Source: Artemisia argyi (taxonomy: Eukaryota; Streptophyta; Magnoliopsida; Asterales; Asteraceae). Taken from it: 64,000 nucleotides of DNA. Both the position numbers and the translations under genes were made by a program. The notes beneath the pieces were generated by a model. It searched no databases and was not told where the DNA came from. It saw nothing but the letters and a program-made list of their open reading frames with translations. The stretch lies in NCBI GenBank assembly GCA_030686995.1, contig CM060706.1:142685505-142749504 (forward strand), in the 5' to 3' direction. Shown here in pieces: positions 24,154-36,323 of this stretch (position 1 is its first letter; the number at the start of each line of letters is the position of its first letter).

Positions 24154-25121
24154 TGATTAGGCGAAAAATGAACCATTTTTAGGGGGTCATTTAAGCCCGG
24201 ATTTGAATTTATTTGATCAAATATTGCCCTAAATCGTTCCTTTTGTCATTTTAGGTACTTTTGGAGTGAATTCTGGAAAATGGAAGCATCTTGGACGGTT
24301 TTGGAGCATAAAAGTGAAGAAAACGGCAAAGTCTTAATTTTCCTTGCTGGGAACAGTACCTGACGGCGTCAAGAGTCTTCATGTGACGGCGTCAAGAGTA
24401 AAACAAGAGGTGGAAGTGGTGACGGTCCAGAGAAAACTTGACGGCGTCACGTATGGCCGTCATGGTTCAAGATATGGTGACGGCCCAGAGTAATATTACA
24501 CATGACGGCGTCAAATCTGGATCTAGGCAATCCGATCTCATTATGGGCGGCGAGTTGACGGCGTCAGAAATTCCTTCTTGACGCCGTCACCCTATAAAAT
24601 CTATATATAGTTTTGCAATTTTCATTCATTAGAAAGGGACAAGTATGGTGTAACTTTGGAGAAACCCTAGCACGAATATTACTGCTTTTTCAAGGGTTTT
24701 TACCCTTTGAAACCTTTCATGGCAATTTGAGATAAGTACTCTTTCAATTCAGTCAATATGTCTATGTGTTGCGTGAATATATCTTACACTTGTCTTGAAT
24801 TTAACATGCTAGGCTAGATCTCTTGTGTGTTTGCTTAGATGTAGTGAAACCTAGATGTTGATTATGGGTTGATTGTTTGCTTATAGTTGTTACGGATGAA
24901 TAATTTCGATGTTAGGCTTAAGAAAACTGGCCAACCTCATATATGGTAACGTGCTTGAACATCTTAAGAAACATGAACCAATGCGTACTAGGTTATTATG
25001 GTTGTATTTAATGCATGAGCGAATTCTAATGATCCCATGTTAGGAGCTTTTAATGGCTCGACATAGGAGTGAAGTAGGAGCTTATAGAGTTGGGGAAGTA
25101 CGTACGCCACCCCACGAATGG
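24154..25121 (+). mobile_element. 3' LTR of element B, first part
   Basis: It starts TGATTAGGCGAAAAATG. The first 968 bp of the LTR include the TGACG array (about 24360-24590) and a TATA box near 24602. It is cut by element C after AATGG (25117-25121). The remaining 456 bp are at 41723-42178. Confidence 0.9.
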
Positions 25122-28100
25122 TGCTGAGTGTGTAAATACTCATCATTTTTATCGTATCTGAACTGCCAAAACATCCAAAAACACTCAGAAATGCATCAAA
25201 ATACAGAATTTATCCCAAAAGTGTGTTTTATATGTTTTAGATGCAAAATATTTAAAAACAAATGAAAAACGAACAAAGTTTGTATAATTGGCAGTTTCAG
25301 TCCCTAAAGTTTCAAAAATTGACAAAACTAGTCCCTGGAAGTTTGAAATGAAAGAAAAGTCACCTCAAGTCCTTTGGAATTCAAAAATTGTCAAAACAAG
25401 TCCTTGGGTGAAAAGTTTGAGAAAATTACACGTTTGGTCCCTGCAGTTTGAAAAATGACAAAATTGGTCCTCGGGGTTTCAAAATTTGGAAAATTGAAAT
25501 TATGGTCTTTGGTTATTATTATATGGCAAATTTAGTCCTTGGTTACCACTTTGAAAAAGTTACAAACCAGACCCCTAACTTTCAGTGAATTACATTTTTG
25601 GTCCTTGTGAATTTCACACTAAATACCAAACGGATCCTAATGTTTTACTACTCCCTTTAATCCAAAATAAAACAACAACCCAATCCAGCCCACTCCAAAC
25701 TCCCAGCCCACCACACAAGCCCAACATCCACCCAAAAATAATTCCCCCGTTTTTATAATACCCCAGTCAACTCCCCACCTTTGACCACCCCCTTCCACAT
25801 CACCTCCCCACTTCTCTGCTACCAGCCAAACCCCCCCCCCCCCCCCATCATAACCCTAGCCTGATACCACCTCTGATTACACTCAACCCCCCCTCCTACT
25901 CCAAACCAAACATAAACCTCCAAATAACTCCCTGGCATCAATAATATCAAGAAACAGACAAAGGCAAATTAGGCGCCAAAAACATTTGAACGGCCAAGAT
26001 GCAATATCTTAATCCAATGGTCAAGAGTAGAAGCTGGGAAGAGTCCAAGGCCCTCAAAACCCTAATTTGGAAGCTATAAAAGAGGAAGGAAACAGTGGAG
26101 CAGTTTGGTTAGATTTGAGAGTTAATTTAGTTATTTCAAGAATTGTAATTTCAAACTTCAATTAAGTTTCAGTTGTAATGTATTTCATTTATCATTAATA
26201 TAAGTTGCATTTTCAGAAATTCAAGCTTCATTTTATATTTCAGTTGCCTTAAAAATACAAACAAAAAAATTAAATAAATATAAAAAAAATACCAGAAAAG
26301 AGAAGAAGATGGTGCAGAGCTGAATCAGAAATTGGAATGGGTATATTAGTGCTCTGTGGAGAGCTATAGGGTGTTCTTTGGCCTGGTTCTCAGTGTTGTG
26401 TCAGGATGCAATTTGTAAGCCTATTTCTTTCATTTATGCAAAGTTCACTGTGATTTGCTTGTTGCAATTAGATTTGTTCTAGTTGATGTTTACATGGGTG
26501 GTTTATCTGTTTGAAGGTATTGGATGTTTGCTGATATAAATTTATTTACTAAATTTCATGGTTGGTAGATTTTTGCATTTCACTCCTGTCTTAGTGTAAT
26601 TAGCATAAGCTCATTGTACTGCTCATAGTTTAGCTTATTTAAGTTATTTATACTAATTAAGTCATAATGTCATGCTTAAATCAGTAGGATAGTTTTAATT
26701 CTCTTAAATCCTTTGAAAACTTAAAACAGACTATGCTTAAAGGGGTGTTTGGTTTAAGCTAGTCCGCTGAGTGTTTGTGGTTAATTGTGGTAATATTTGG
26801 TTCAGTTGTCTCACCTAGGCCTTAGTTCACTGATTTCTCAAGTTATTTTTGTAGTTGCATAGAGAAAAGTCAAAATCATCCATGATTGTCTCTTCATTGA
26901 TGACCTGTTAGGATTTTTGTGAGATTGATCATCACTGTCAGTTCATAAGTTGTTAAGTTAGCTAAATATTAGTACATTTCAACTTATCACAACATAATCA
27001 ATCATAAAAACCATTCCTAATCTCACTAAAGTCAAATCTTTTGCAAAACCTTTAAAAGTCAAAGTGCAAACTTTTCAATTTAGTCAATTAGTACAGATCT
27101 TGCACAAGGTTTGTTAGGAATTGGAAATCCAAATCTTTTGTTGTTTTGTGTTATTTGATTGCTTGTTTACATATTCCAACAAGAAACTCTGATTTTGGTC
27201 TTAATTTTCTTATTAATAAGCTTGCTCAAAAGTTGTCTGTGAACCAAAAGGATCCCCTGTGCACAGTTGCACAAGTCACTTTATTAAGCTCATAACTTTT
27301 TCATTAATTAGCTTTGGTTTGTAGTAAGTGGTGATTTGTGAAGCCCTTCTGGCTTATGTGTGATATATGCTATCTGTTTTCTCTTTTTTTGCTTATTTGG
27401 TCTGCTTATTTTGTGATAAATGTTCTCCAAATCCACTTATTACACTCAGTCATCAGTGTAGTTAGTCAGTTTCCAAAAGCTCATAAAGGACTTAAAACTT
27501 GGACTTAGCTGGTGATTGTTGGTTCCTTGAGGAGCTTATCCATCATTCTAGTTGGTTCAATGCTTATTTTTCATTTTCAAGCTTATTCTATAAGCCTGCT
27601 AGTGGCTTCTTGTTTGTCTCATTCACTATGTGAACTGGGCAAATTCAGTGTAGTATAGGCTTGCTCACAAGCCCTTTATAAGCTCACTAGTAGTCACTAC
27701 TGTACAAGCTTAAGTTTTTTGGACCGTTGACCAACCTATCTTGCTAGTTGTGTGTTTAATTGTAGCTTGAGAGCTTTTACCTTAGCTTATTTAGTTCCCA
27801 TTATTGACCTATTCACACTGACCAAATTTGAACATCCAGTTCTTGTGACCAAGTTCTCACCCCCACCAAGACTTCAATAATAAGCCATAAGCCAGGCTTA
27901 TTGGCTTATTTTGAAGTTGGCCTGGTATCCTTGAAAGGTCAAAAGTTTATTTGGACCTTCTTTCACCTCTGTGGACCCCACAGAGGTCCAAAACCCTTGC
28001 TTGAGGCCTGTTTGGATCAGGAAAATGGGAACTGCTTATTGCTTGTTTATGGCTTATGTCAGTTAGCTTGTTAGGTAATTCCAGTTTATTTTAGTCACAT

Positions 28101-29127
28101 TCAGTGTACTCTAGCTTAATCTAATCTTAATATTCAGTTGGTAGCTCATTCCTAGCCTTTTTGAGTTCAAAATTTCATAATTAGCTTAGTAAGCTTGGCT
28201 GATAAGCAAATAAGCCCACCAAGAGCTTATTTTTGAGTTTCATAAAAAGTACCTTCACATTAGTTGTTTGATTTCGGTTATAAATTAGTTGTGTAAAAGA
28301 AAAATTGGAAAAAGACAAAAATTAAGAAAGTGATAGCTTCTATTTAAGCTATTTTGGATTATTCTCTGCTTATTTATTAGCACTTTTCATTTTTAAATTT
28401 TTCTCAGGTTCCTTTTTAGTTAAAATAATTTTAGGAATTTTTTCAGATTTTTCCTTGTTCATTTAGTATTTTTTATAATTTATTTTAGTTTAAATTAATT
28501 AAATAATTAGTTTTAATTAATATTAAATAATTAAAAAGTAGAAAAATTAGGTTTTCTGTTTTAAAATTAGTTTTATAATATTTTCAATTTTTCTAAATTT
28601 AATATTCATTTTTCTAATTAATTTTCATAATTAATTAATAATTAGTGTAATTTAGTTAATTAAAAAGTAATTAATTAATAGTAATTAATTAAATAGTGTT
28701 AAAAATAATTTTAATTTTCTAAAAATTTTCTTAAGTCATTAGGATTGTAAAAATATAATTTTCACGTTCGTAGGACTTTATTTGCTCTCGTTTCACTTTT
28801 TATTTTGCGCGTTCGCGTTTATTTTAAATCCAAACGCGCGTTTTTAGGTTAACTTACGTTTCTAGGTAATCTGATCATCAGTAATTGTTCCATTAGTGTT
28901 TCTAAGCCATTCTCAATCATAATCTCGTAGTTTAATCATAATAATCAAATTCCTGATCCTCCTGTTAAATCACCCGATCACTTTAAACGTTTTTTAATAC
29001 AATTGTTTACCTCGCTAGGACATAACGACCCGGGAATACACTGTACTCCTTGGTTAGTTGGTTTTAAACATTTGACTTGGTTGACCAATCACATTGGAAA
29101 ACTTAGTTGACCGTTTGGGACCAATCA
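25122..29127 (+). mobile_element. 5' LTR of element C (copy C1)
   Basis: 4006 bp, starting TGCTGAGTGTG (TGATGAGTG in the other copies) and ending GGGACCAATCA. The TATA box is TATAAAAG at 26075-26082. 25290-25620 carries about ten AGTCC/GGTCC motifs at 30-45-bp spacing. Compared with C3 it has about 60 bp more near 27715-27780. Confidence 0.92.
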
Positions 29128-29132
29128 AAATT

Positions 29133-29150
29133 TGGCGCCGCTGCCGGGGA
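29133..29150 (+). other. Primer-binding site of element C (tRNA-Asp type)
   Basis: TGGCGCCGCTGCCGGGGA begins 5 bases after the LTR. It differs at one base from the tRNA-Asp complement TGGCGCCGTTGCCGGGGA. Confidence 0.85.
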
Positions 29151-29767
29151 GGTAGCTGCGTATTCAAAACGTTTTTTAGAGATTAGTGGTTTTTCATTCA
29201 TCACTGTATAAACCCACCACCTTTTTGTAAATCTTAATCATAAACCAAAAATGTCATTAACACTTTTCCTAAAGTGTTAACAACACCAAAAAAAATCAAA
29301 AAAAACAAACAAAACAGATCGTTGCGTTTTCTATATCGCGTTTCTTTTAAGGTGATTCTTAAAGAAATACGATTTTGGTAAACGAAACGACACCAGAAAT
29401 ATTGTCCAAAAGTTTTTAACCATACACACAAAAACCCAAAAACATTCGTCTTTTCTTGTGAATAATAACCTACATAAAAACAAACCGTCGCAAACCAAGG
29501 CAGAACACCTACCAACTGAGGGTGTGGACATAATAAGTTCCCAAACCAAAGATAAAAAATTGCCTTTGTATCCTTGTGAGTGGTGTACCTTTCTTAAAGA
29601 AGCCATTCATTTGTGATTATTGGTTTAAGTTCACTGTTGATTTGCCTCGATCTTGTTTTATTGAAATTTTGTGTTAGTGCATGCGCACTCGTTCACAATC
29701 GAAATGAAATCGTCAACCGATAAACGTAACTGAGTTACGTCCTATTGTTGAGGATCCAGTTCCGAAA

Positions 29768-31579
29768 ATGGACGGTAATCAAGAACCACCCATCATAGAT
29801 GATGCAGCTCCTGATCTCCGAACGATGGAGGAGTTGTGTCAACCCACAATGCTCGGAAGAGGCGGGCCCATTGCCCCTCTTAACATTGCTGCCACTGATT
29901 TTGGACTTAAGCATCACATGATACAACAAGTCCAGAATTCGTGCCAATATTATGGCTTACCTGGTGACGATGCAAATAAGCATCTTGATAAATTTCTTAC
30001 CGTCACCCAAAGCATGAAACAGAATGGTGTCTCCGATGATGCCCTTCGTCTATCTCTTTTCCCCTATTCTCTAACCCATCATGCCACTGCATGGTTTGAT
30101 CGACTTCCTAAGAATTCGATTCACACTTTCAAAGAAATGGTGACTAAATTTTTAGCCAAATACTTTCCACCATCCATGGTTTCTAAGTTACGAAATGACA
30201 TTAGTAACTTTCGTCAGCATCCTGAAGAGTCTCTATTTGAGGCATGGGAACGCTATAAGCTCTCAATTGATCGGTGTCCTAACCATAATATGTTACTCGT
30301 TACCCAAATAGATACTTTCTATAATGGGTTGACATTGAGACACCGTGATATTCTCAATGCTGCTGCTGGTGGGACCTTTATGAAAAGGCGCCCCGAAGAG
30401 TGCTATGATCTCATTGAGAACATGACTGCCCACCATAATTTATGGGATTCCTTAGCTGAGAGGGAAGAGTCATGTAAGTCTGTCACTCCAGCATCTTCTG
30501 AAATAGCGATCCTCACTAAAAAGATGGATGATTTCGCTACGGCTATGTTGAGGATGAACCAAAGTATCCAAAATCAACAAGCCAAAGCCGTTAATCAAAG
30601 TTTTGAAACTTGTGGAGGCCCACATTCATATTCCGAGTGTCCAACCACTAGTGGTTACACTCATGAGGACGTATATGCTGCTCAAGGTTCCTATAATTCG
30701 GGAGGTAATAACTACCAACCGCAAGGGGACCGCAATCTTCTTAACTATCGTTCTAACAATTTCCTTGGACCTCCCGGATTCAATCAAAACCCTAAGACCC
30801 AAAACCAAGGTTTCCATCAAAACCAAAACCAAGGTTTCCATCAAAACCAAAACCAAGGTTTCCAAAATCAAGGAAACTACAATCGAAACCAAGGTCAAAA
30901 CAACTATCAGGGAAACAATTCTCATGGACATGGCAACCAACATCAGGGAAATTTTCAAAACCACGGTTCCCATCAAAATAACCGGGCCCAGAATTTTCCC
31001 AATCAAAATCAAGCCATCACTCCAGCTACTCAGAATTACCCTAACCAAGCTCCTCCTAACCATACTCAAGCAATTGTTCCTACGGGTCCTTCACATGAGG
31101 AGTTGTTGAGACAATTCATGAAATCTCAGGAGGAAGTGAATAGGGTAATGATGACTCAGATCGCAGACCTTGTTAAGAAGTCTTTAAATGATCGACCCTC
31201 GGGCTCAGGTAATACTTTACCTAGCAACACGATCGCTAATCTGAGGGGCGATGTTAAAGCGATCACAATGAGAAGTGGTGTTTCCTATGATGGACCCAAA
31301 GCTCCTACTACCTCTTCTTCTCCTCCCAAGGTAGTAGAAAGTGAGCCTAAGGTGACAAAGGACAAGGTGCAATTTACTAGCCCACGAAGTACCGCATACG
31401 TCCATCCTCAGGTTGTACCAGAAACCGTGCCAGAACCAGGAGTTGTCTTTGAACCACCAACAACTCCTGGAGAGAACCCTAAATCCAAACCTTCACTACC
31501 ATATCCATCTCGGTTACAAGACCAGAAGCTCCGCGAAAAAGCAAATCATCAAATGAAAAAGTTTTTTCAAATTTTCTGA
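29768..31579 (+). CDS. Element C gag
   Basis: ATG at 29768, 603 codons to a TGA. The retrotransposon gag domain spans residues 60-205 (HLDKFLTVTQSM, ATAWFDRLPKNSI, FLAKYFPPSMVSKLRND, LFEAWERYK). The knuckle at about 277-290 reads SFETCGGPHSYSEC. The position expected for the first zinc Cys is Phe, so only three ligands remain. Residues 345-430 are Q/N-rich and include a 24-bp tandem repeat (nt 30808-30870, unit CAAGGTTTCCATCAAAACCA followed by AAAC). The same frame continues into protease after the TGA, so gag and pol were one polyprotein. Confidence 0.88.
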   Translation: MDGNQEPPIIDDAAPDLRTMEELCQPTMLGRGGPIAPLNIAATDFGLKHHMIQQVQNSCQYYGLPGDDANKHLDKFLTVTQSMKQNGVSDDALRLSLFPYSLTHHATAWFDRLPKNSIHTFKEMVTKFLAKYFPPSMVSKLRNDISNFRQHPEESLFEAWERYKLSIDRCPNHNMLLVTQIDTFYNGLTLRHRDILNAAAGGTFMKRRPEECYDLIENMTAHHNLWDSLAEREESCKSVTPASSEIAILTKKMDDFATAMLRMNQSIQNQQAKAVNQSFETCGGPHSYSECPTTSGYTHEDVYAAQGSYNSGGNNYQPQGDRNLLNYRSNNFLGPPGFNQNPKTQNQGFHQNQNQGFHQNQNQGFQNQGNYNRNQGQNNYQGNNSHGHGNQHQGNFQNHGSHQNNRAQNFPNQNQAITPATQNYPNQAPPNHTQAIVPTGPSHEELLRQFMKSQEEVNRVMMTQIADLVKKSLNDRPSGSGNTLPSNTIANLRGDVKAITMRSGVSYDGPKAPTTSSSPPKVVESEPKVTKDKVQFTSPRSTAYVHPQVVPETVPEPGVVFEPPTTPGENPKSKPSLPYPSRLQDQKLREKANHQMKKFFQIF

Positions 31580-32803
31580 GATATTCATTTTGATATCAAT
31601 TTCGCGGATGCTCTCCTTTTGATGCCTAAATTCGCATCGACAATAAAAAATTTGTTGAACAATAAAGAGAAACTATTCTAAATGGCACGAACTCCACTCA
31701 ATGAAAACTGCTCTGCAGTTCTTTTGAAACAGCTTCCCGAGAAGCTAGGAGATCCGGGAAAATTTCTCATTCCATGTGTTTTCCCCGGAATGGTTGAGTG
31801 CTTCGCCTTGGCCGATCTAGGTGCAAGCATCAACTTGATGCCTTATTCAATATGGAAAAAGCTCTCTCTTCCGGAACTCACCACCACCTGCATGACTCTC
31901 GAGCTTGCAGACCGCTCAACATCTCGTCCCCTCGGCATTGCCGAGGATGTATTTGTAAAGGTGGGAAACTTCCACTTTCTGGCAGATTTTGTGATTGTTG
32001 ATTTCGATGATGACCCGCGAGTTCCTCTCATTCTTGGGAGAGGATTCTTAAGGACGGGTCGTGCGTTAATCGATGTGCACGAAGAGGAAATAAGTCTTCG
32101 TGTTGGTAATGAAGCAGTAACGTTTAACCTCGATCAAACTTCGAGGTACTCCTCTAATTATGACGCCGAATCGGTAAACCGAATTGACGTCATTGATGTT
32201 GCGTCTGAGGAGTACTCTCAAGAACTTCTTGGTTACGTTCCGAGTGGCAGTCCCACTCCATCTACTGAGCCTATCATATCCAACTCTTCCCCTTCTCTCA
32301 CTCCTTTTGAGGGAAGTGACTTCCTTTTGGAAGAGGTCGAGGCTTTTCTCGCCCAAGATAGTTCAATTTCGGGTAAATTTGATGAGGACTATCTTGATCC
32401 TGAGGGGGATATTCTTTTGCTAGAAAAATTGTTAAACGAAGATCCATCCCCCCCCCCTCTTCCTCCAAAAGTACTTTATAAAGAGAAAGTCAAAAATGTT
32501 GAAATAACTGATGACTTGCATGTGGTTGAACTTAAGGACTTGCCGCCTCATCTTGAATATGCATTTCTGGAGGGTGATGATAAATTACCCGTCATAATTG
32601 CTAAAAATTTAAGTGTTGAGGAAAAGGCTGCTCTCATAAAGGTTTTGAAGTCGCATAAACAAGCAATTGCTTGGAGACTCTCCGACATCAAGGGCATTGA
32701 CCCTGAATTTTGTACTCACAAGATTTTAATGGAGGATGACTTCAAACCAGCAGTCCAACAGCAAAGAAGGGTGAATCCAAAAATTCATGAGGTCTTTAAA
32801 TAA
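31580..32803 (+). pseudogene. Element C protease region of pol
   Basis: In frame with gag after the TGA at 31577-31579. A TAA at 31679-31681 follows, then an open stretch to a TAA at 32801-32803. The retropepsin active site is ALADLGASINLMP (Asp at residue 45 of the open stretch), with PLGIAEDVFVKVGN and PLILGRGFLRTGRALID behind it. The acidic linker (LTPFEGSDFLLEEVEAFL) leads to the RT. All three stops lie in the same frame with no frameshift, so the damage is light. Confidence 0.85.
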
Positions 32804-35440
32804 GAAGTTTTAAAACTTCTTGATGCCGGATTGATTTACCCTATCTCGGACAGTCCTTGGGTTAGCCTAATACATTGTGTTCCAAAAAAGGATGGCATTA
32901 CTGTTGTCACAAATGAGGAGAATGAGTTGATTCCAACTCGATTGGTTACGGGTTGGCCTGTCTGCATTGACTATCGCAAGTTAAATGACGCCACCCGCAA
33001 AGATCATGTTCCTCTGCCCTTTATGGATCAGATGCTTGAGAGATTAGCGGGGAATGAGTACTATTGCTTCCTCGATGGTTTCTCGGGTTACTTTCAGATT
33101 CCCATTGATCCGCAAGATCAGGAAAAGACCACTTTTACGTGCCCCTATGGAACATTTGCTTATAAACGTATGCCATTTGGTTTATGTAATGCTCCGGGCA
33201 CGTTTCAAAGATGTATGATGTCCATATTTTCCAACATGATCGGGAAAACTATGGAGGTCATCATGGACGATTTTTCGGTCATTGGGGATTCGTTTCAATC
33301 ATGTCTCTCCCATTTAGACAACATGCTCAAACGTTGTGAAGACACAAAGTTATGTCTAAATTGGGAGAAGAGTCACTTTATGGTCAAAGAGGGCATTGTC
33401 CTCGGCCATAAAATTTCAAAGAATGGGGTTGAGGTTGACAAAGCCAAAATCGATGTCATTGCTAAATTACCTCATCCCACTACCGTCAAAGGTATTAGGA
33501 GCTTTTTGGGTCATGCCGGTTTTTATCGTAGGTTTATTCAAGATTTTTCTAAGATCGCCCGGCCTATGACCCATCTCCTCGAAAAGGATGCTCCTTTTAT
33601 CTTCTCACCTGAGTGCGTAGAAGCTTTTGAAACTCTAAAGAAAAAGCTTACTGAGGCACCTATTCTTGTTGCCCCCGATTGGGACTTGCCCTTTGAACTT
33701 ATATGTGATGCTAGTGATTATGCTATAGGGGCAGTCTTGGGGCAACGCAGGTCTAAACATTTTCAGGCTATACACTATGCAAGCAAAACTATGACCGAGG
33801 CTCAAAGTCATTACACCACCACTGAAAAAGAATTATTAGCTGTGGTGTATGCCTTTGAAAAATTCCGGTCATATTTGATCTTGACCAAAAGCATAGTGTA
33901 TACGGATCACTCGGCTTTGAAGTACCTTTTTGCAAAACAAGATGCAAAGCCGAGACTACTTCGTTGGGTTCTCCTCCTGCAAGAATTTGATATCATAATT
34001 CATGATAAAAAAGGAGCTGAGAACCTAGTTGCTGATCATCTCTCCCGTTTGGAAAACCCCCATCAAGATGTCTCCGAAAAGAAGGAAATTAATGAAACCT
34101 TCCCTCTCGAGACACTCAATGCGGTTGCCTTTCGTGGAGATTCTGTTACCCCATGGTTTGCCGATTTTGCAAACTACCTTGCGGGTAACTTTTTTGTGAA
34201 AGGGATGTCGTCCCAACAGAAAAATAAATTCTTTAAAGATGTGAAACATTATTTCTGGGACGACCCCTACCTTTTCAAAATCTGTGCGGATCAAGTCATC
34301 CGGCGGTGTGTATATGGTCAAGAAGCCACTGAAATTCTCAAGGCTTGCCATGCTGGTCCCACGGGGGGCCACCACAATCCAAATTACACCGCCAAAAAGG
34401 TGTTTGATTCCGGTTTCTTTTGGCCCACAATTTATAAGGATGCCCAAGATTTAGTCAAATCCTGTGACGCTTGTCAACGTCACGGGAATATTTCACAAAA
34501 GAAAGAAATGCCACAAAATGCAATACAAGTTTGTGAAATCTTTGACGTATGGGGCATTGACTTTATGGGGCCATTTCCGTCATCTCATGGAAATAAGTAC
34601 ATACTCGTGGCTGTTGACTATTTGTCAAAATGGGTTGAAGCGAAAGCTTTACCCACAAATGATGCCCGAGTAGTTGTGAAGTTTTTGAAAGCTCTATTTG
34701 CTCGATTTGGAACTCCACGTGCTATAATTAGTGATCGTGGTACGCATTTTTGCAATGACAAATTTGATAAAGTCATGCAAAAGTATGGTGTAACTCACCG
34801 TCTTTCTACTGCGTACCTCCTACAAACAAGTGGACAAGTAGAAGTTTCCAATCGAGGCATTAAGAGAATATTGGAAAGAACCGTTGGTGAAAATCGTGAA
34901 TCTTGGTCGGATAAACTAGATGATGCACTTTGGGCTTTCCGTACGGCTTACAAAACACCCATCGGGTGTACGCCTTACAAGCTTGTGTACGGGAAAGCGT
35001 GCCATCTTCCGATCGAGCTTGAGCATAAAGCCTATTGGGCCCTTAAGCATGCAAATTTTGACCTCAAAACTGCGGGTGATCATCAGAAAGTTCAATTGAA
35101 TGAATTAAATGAACTTCGTGATCAAGCTTACGAGAACTCTTTGATCTATAAAGAAAAGACAAAGAAGATTCATGACTCAAAAATCAATAACCGCGTTTTC
35201 AACGTTGGTGATCGAGTCCTTCTTTTCAACTCTAGACTCAAGATCTTCTCGGGAAAGCTAAAAACCCGATGGACTGGTCCATTCACTATTGTTAAAGTTT
35301 ATCCTTATGGCACCGTCGAGTTATCACAAAATGATGGTCCTAATTTCAAAGTGAATGGACATCGTTTGAAACATTACTTTGGAGAGGACATACCATCCAT
35401 GGTTGTCCCGGATCTCCAAACTTTCCCCAAGGACAATTGA
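32804..35440 (+). CDS. Element C reverse transcriptase, RNase H and integrase
   Basis: Open in the gag frame for about 879 codons to TGA at 35438-35440. [25 protein letters not shown] and the catalytic VIMDDFSV (YxDD variant). RNase [18 protein letters not shown] with the downstream [10 protein letters not shown]. Integrase: HHCC zinc segment about nt 34348-34475 (ending CDACQRHG), then [15 protein letters not shown] and GQVEVSN giving D, D, E. In the stretch before the last motif, TAYLLQTSG has Leu-Leu where related elements have His-Pro. The C-terminal GDRVLLF...TGPFTI...RLKHY is the integrase tail. Catalytic residues look present, but upstream stops prevent a full polyprotein. Confidence 0.9.
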   Translation, partial: EVLKLLDAGLIYPISDSPWVSLIHCVPKKDGITVVTNEENELIPTRLVTGWPVCIDYRKLNDATRKDHVPLPFMDQMLERLAGNEYYCFLDGFSGYFQIPIDPQDQEKTTFTCPYGTFAYKRMPFGLCNAPGTFQRCMMSIFSNMIGKTMEVIMDDFSVIGDSFQSCLSHLDNMLKRCEDTKLCLNWEKSHFMVKEGIVLGHKISKNGVEVDKAKIDVIAKLPHPTTVKGIRSFLGHAGFYRRFIQDFSKIARPMTHLLEKDAPFIFSPECVEAFETLKKKLTEAPILVAPDWDLPFELICDASDYAIGAVLGQRRSKHFQAIHYASKTMTEAQSHYTTTEKELLAVVYAFEKFRSYLILTKSIVYTDHSALKYLFAKQDAKPRLLRWVLLLQEFDIIIHDKKGAENLVADHLSRLENPHQDVSEKKEINETFPLETLNAVAFRGDSVTPWFADFANYLAGNFFVKGMSSQQKNKFFKDVKHYFWDDPYLFKICADQVIRRCVYGQEATEILKACHAGPTGGHHNPNYTAKKVFDSGFFWPTIYKDAQDLVKSCDACQRHGNISQKKEMPQNAIQVCEIFDVWGIDFMGPFPSSHGNKYILVAVDYLSKWVEAKALPTNDARVVVKFLKALFARFGTPRAIISDRGTHFCNDKFDKVMQKYGVTHRLSTAYLLQTSGQVEVSNRGIKRILERTVGENRESWSDKLDDALWAFRTAYKTPIGCTPYKLVYGKACHLPIELEHKAYWALKHANFDLKTAGDHQKVQLNELNELRDQAYENSLIYKEKTKKIHDSKINNRVFNVGDRVLLFNSRLKIFSGKLKTRWTGPFTIVKVYPYGTVELSQNDGPNFKVNGHRLKHYFGEDIPSMVVPDLQTFPKDN

Positions 35441-36323
35441 ATTCGGGGATCGAGTCAAGCTAGCAACTCGATAAACAAAAACAGTAGCAACAACATGGGT
35501 TTTCACCCGTGTCTCTGATTTCTTTCTACTTTCTAACACCCTAGTGTGGGGGAGTGGCCGTCCCCTGCAGCTATTTGAAATGTATATATCTTTGAAAAAT
35601 AAAAAGTGTGATTGTATGTACAGATAAATAAAGTGAAAACTGCAAAACAATATTTCCACGGTTAGCTTTTAATATTATCTTTTTACGTTCAAAGAGTCGG
35701 CATAATCGCCGGGACTTTGAATATTGAGGACAATATTCAATTCTCAGTGGGGGGGGGGGGGGAATTCTAGCGAATTTTATCGCAAAATACTTTCAAGTAC
35801 CCCCATTTTGGCCCAAAATTTTCAAAAATTTTTCACTTTATTTCAAAATTTTTGTGGTAATCAGTCCGCCATGTCTAAACGACAAAAAGGATTGGCTAAT
35901 CCAAGAGCAAACGGCTCTTGGTAAAGATATCTCAAACCCATTGATGGCTTGCAATTTGCCCAAAATTGTATGGTAAATCAACTCGCCATATCCCATAAAG
36001 CGAATGAGTTGGCTAGCCCACAAGATTATGGCTTGTGGTAAAGGCCGTGGAAAATCCATAATTGGTAATCAGCTCACCAAGATGTTGACTATTCCATCAA
36101 GAGTGGCTAGTCCAGAAGCAAACGGCTTTTGGTAAAGACTAATCAAATCCGTTGACAGCTAGTGGTTTGCTCAAAATCACATGGTTATCAGGTGGACCAC
36201 AGTTCTTACTTGAATTGATACATTTGGCTACTCCAGAAGTAATGGCTTTTGGTAAAGAGTTTCAAATCCATTAAATTTTCTCAAAAGATTGCTAGGGACT
36301 AGCAATAGTTTAGTGTGGGGGAT
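35441..36323 (+). other. Element C 3' non-coding region with internal and terminal PPT
   Basis: The sequence after the stop resembles that after A's ORF (TTCGGGGATCGAGTCAAGC in both). ATTGAGGACAATATTC and a G14 run form an internal PPT-like site at 35723-35762. The terminal PPT is TAGTGTGGGGGAT at 36311-36323, just before the LTR. No ORF of note and no envelope-like gene. Confidence 0.7.

Noticed and set aside
30626..31069. Minus-strand ORF inside C gag
   Set aside because: It is a shadow of the Q/N-rich repeat coding on the plus strand.
35441..36323. Envelope-like gene after pol in C
   Set aside because: Some Athila elements have one, but no frame here is long enough and no transmembrane-like stretch is seen.
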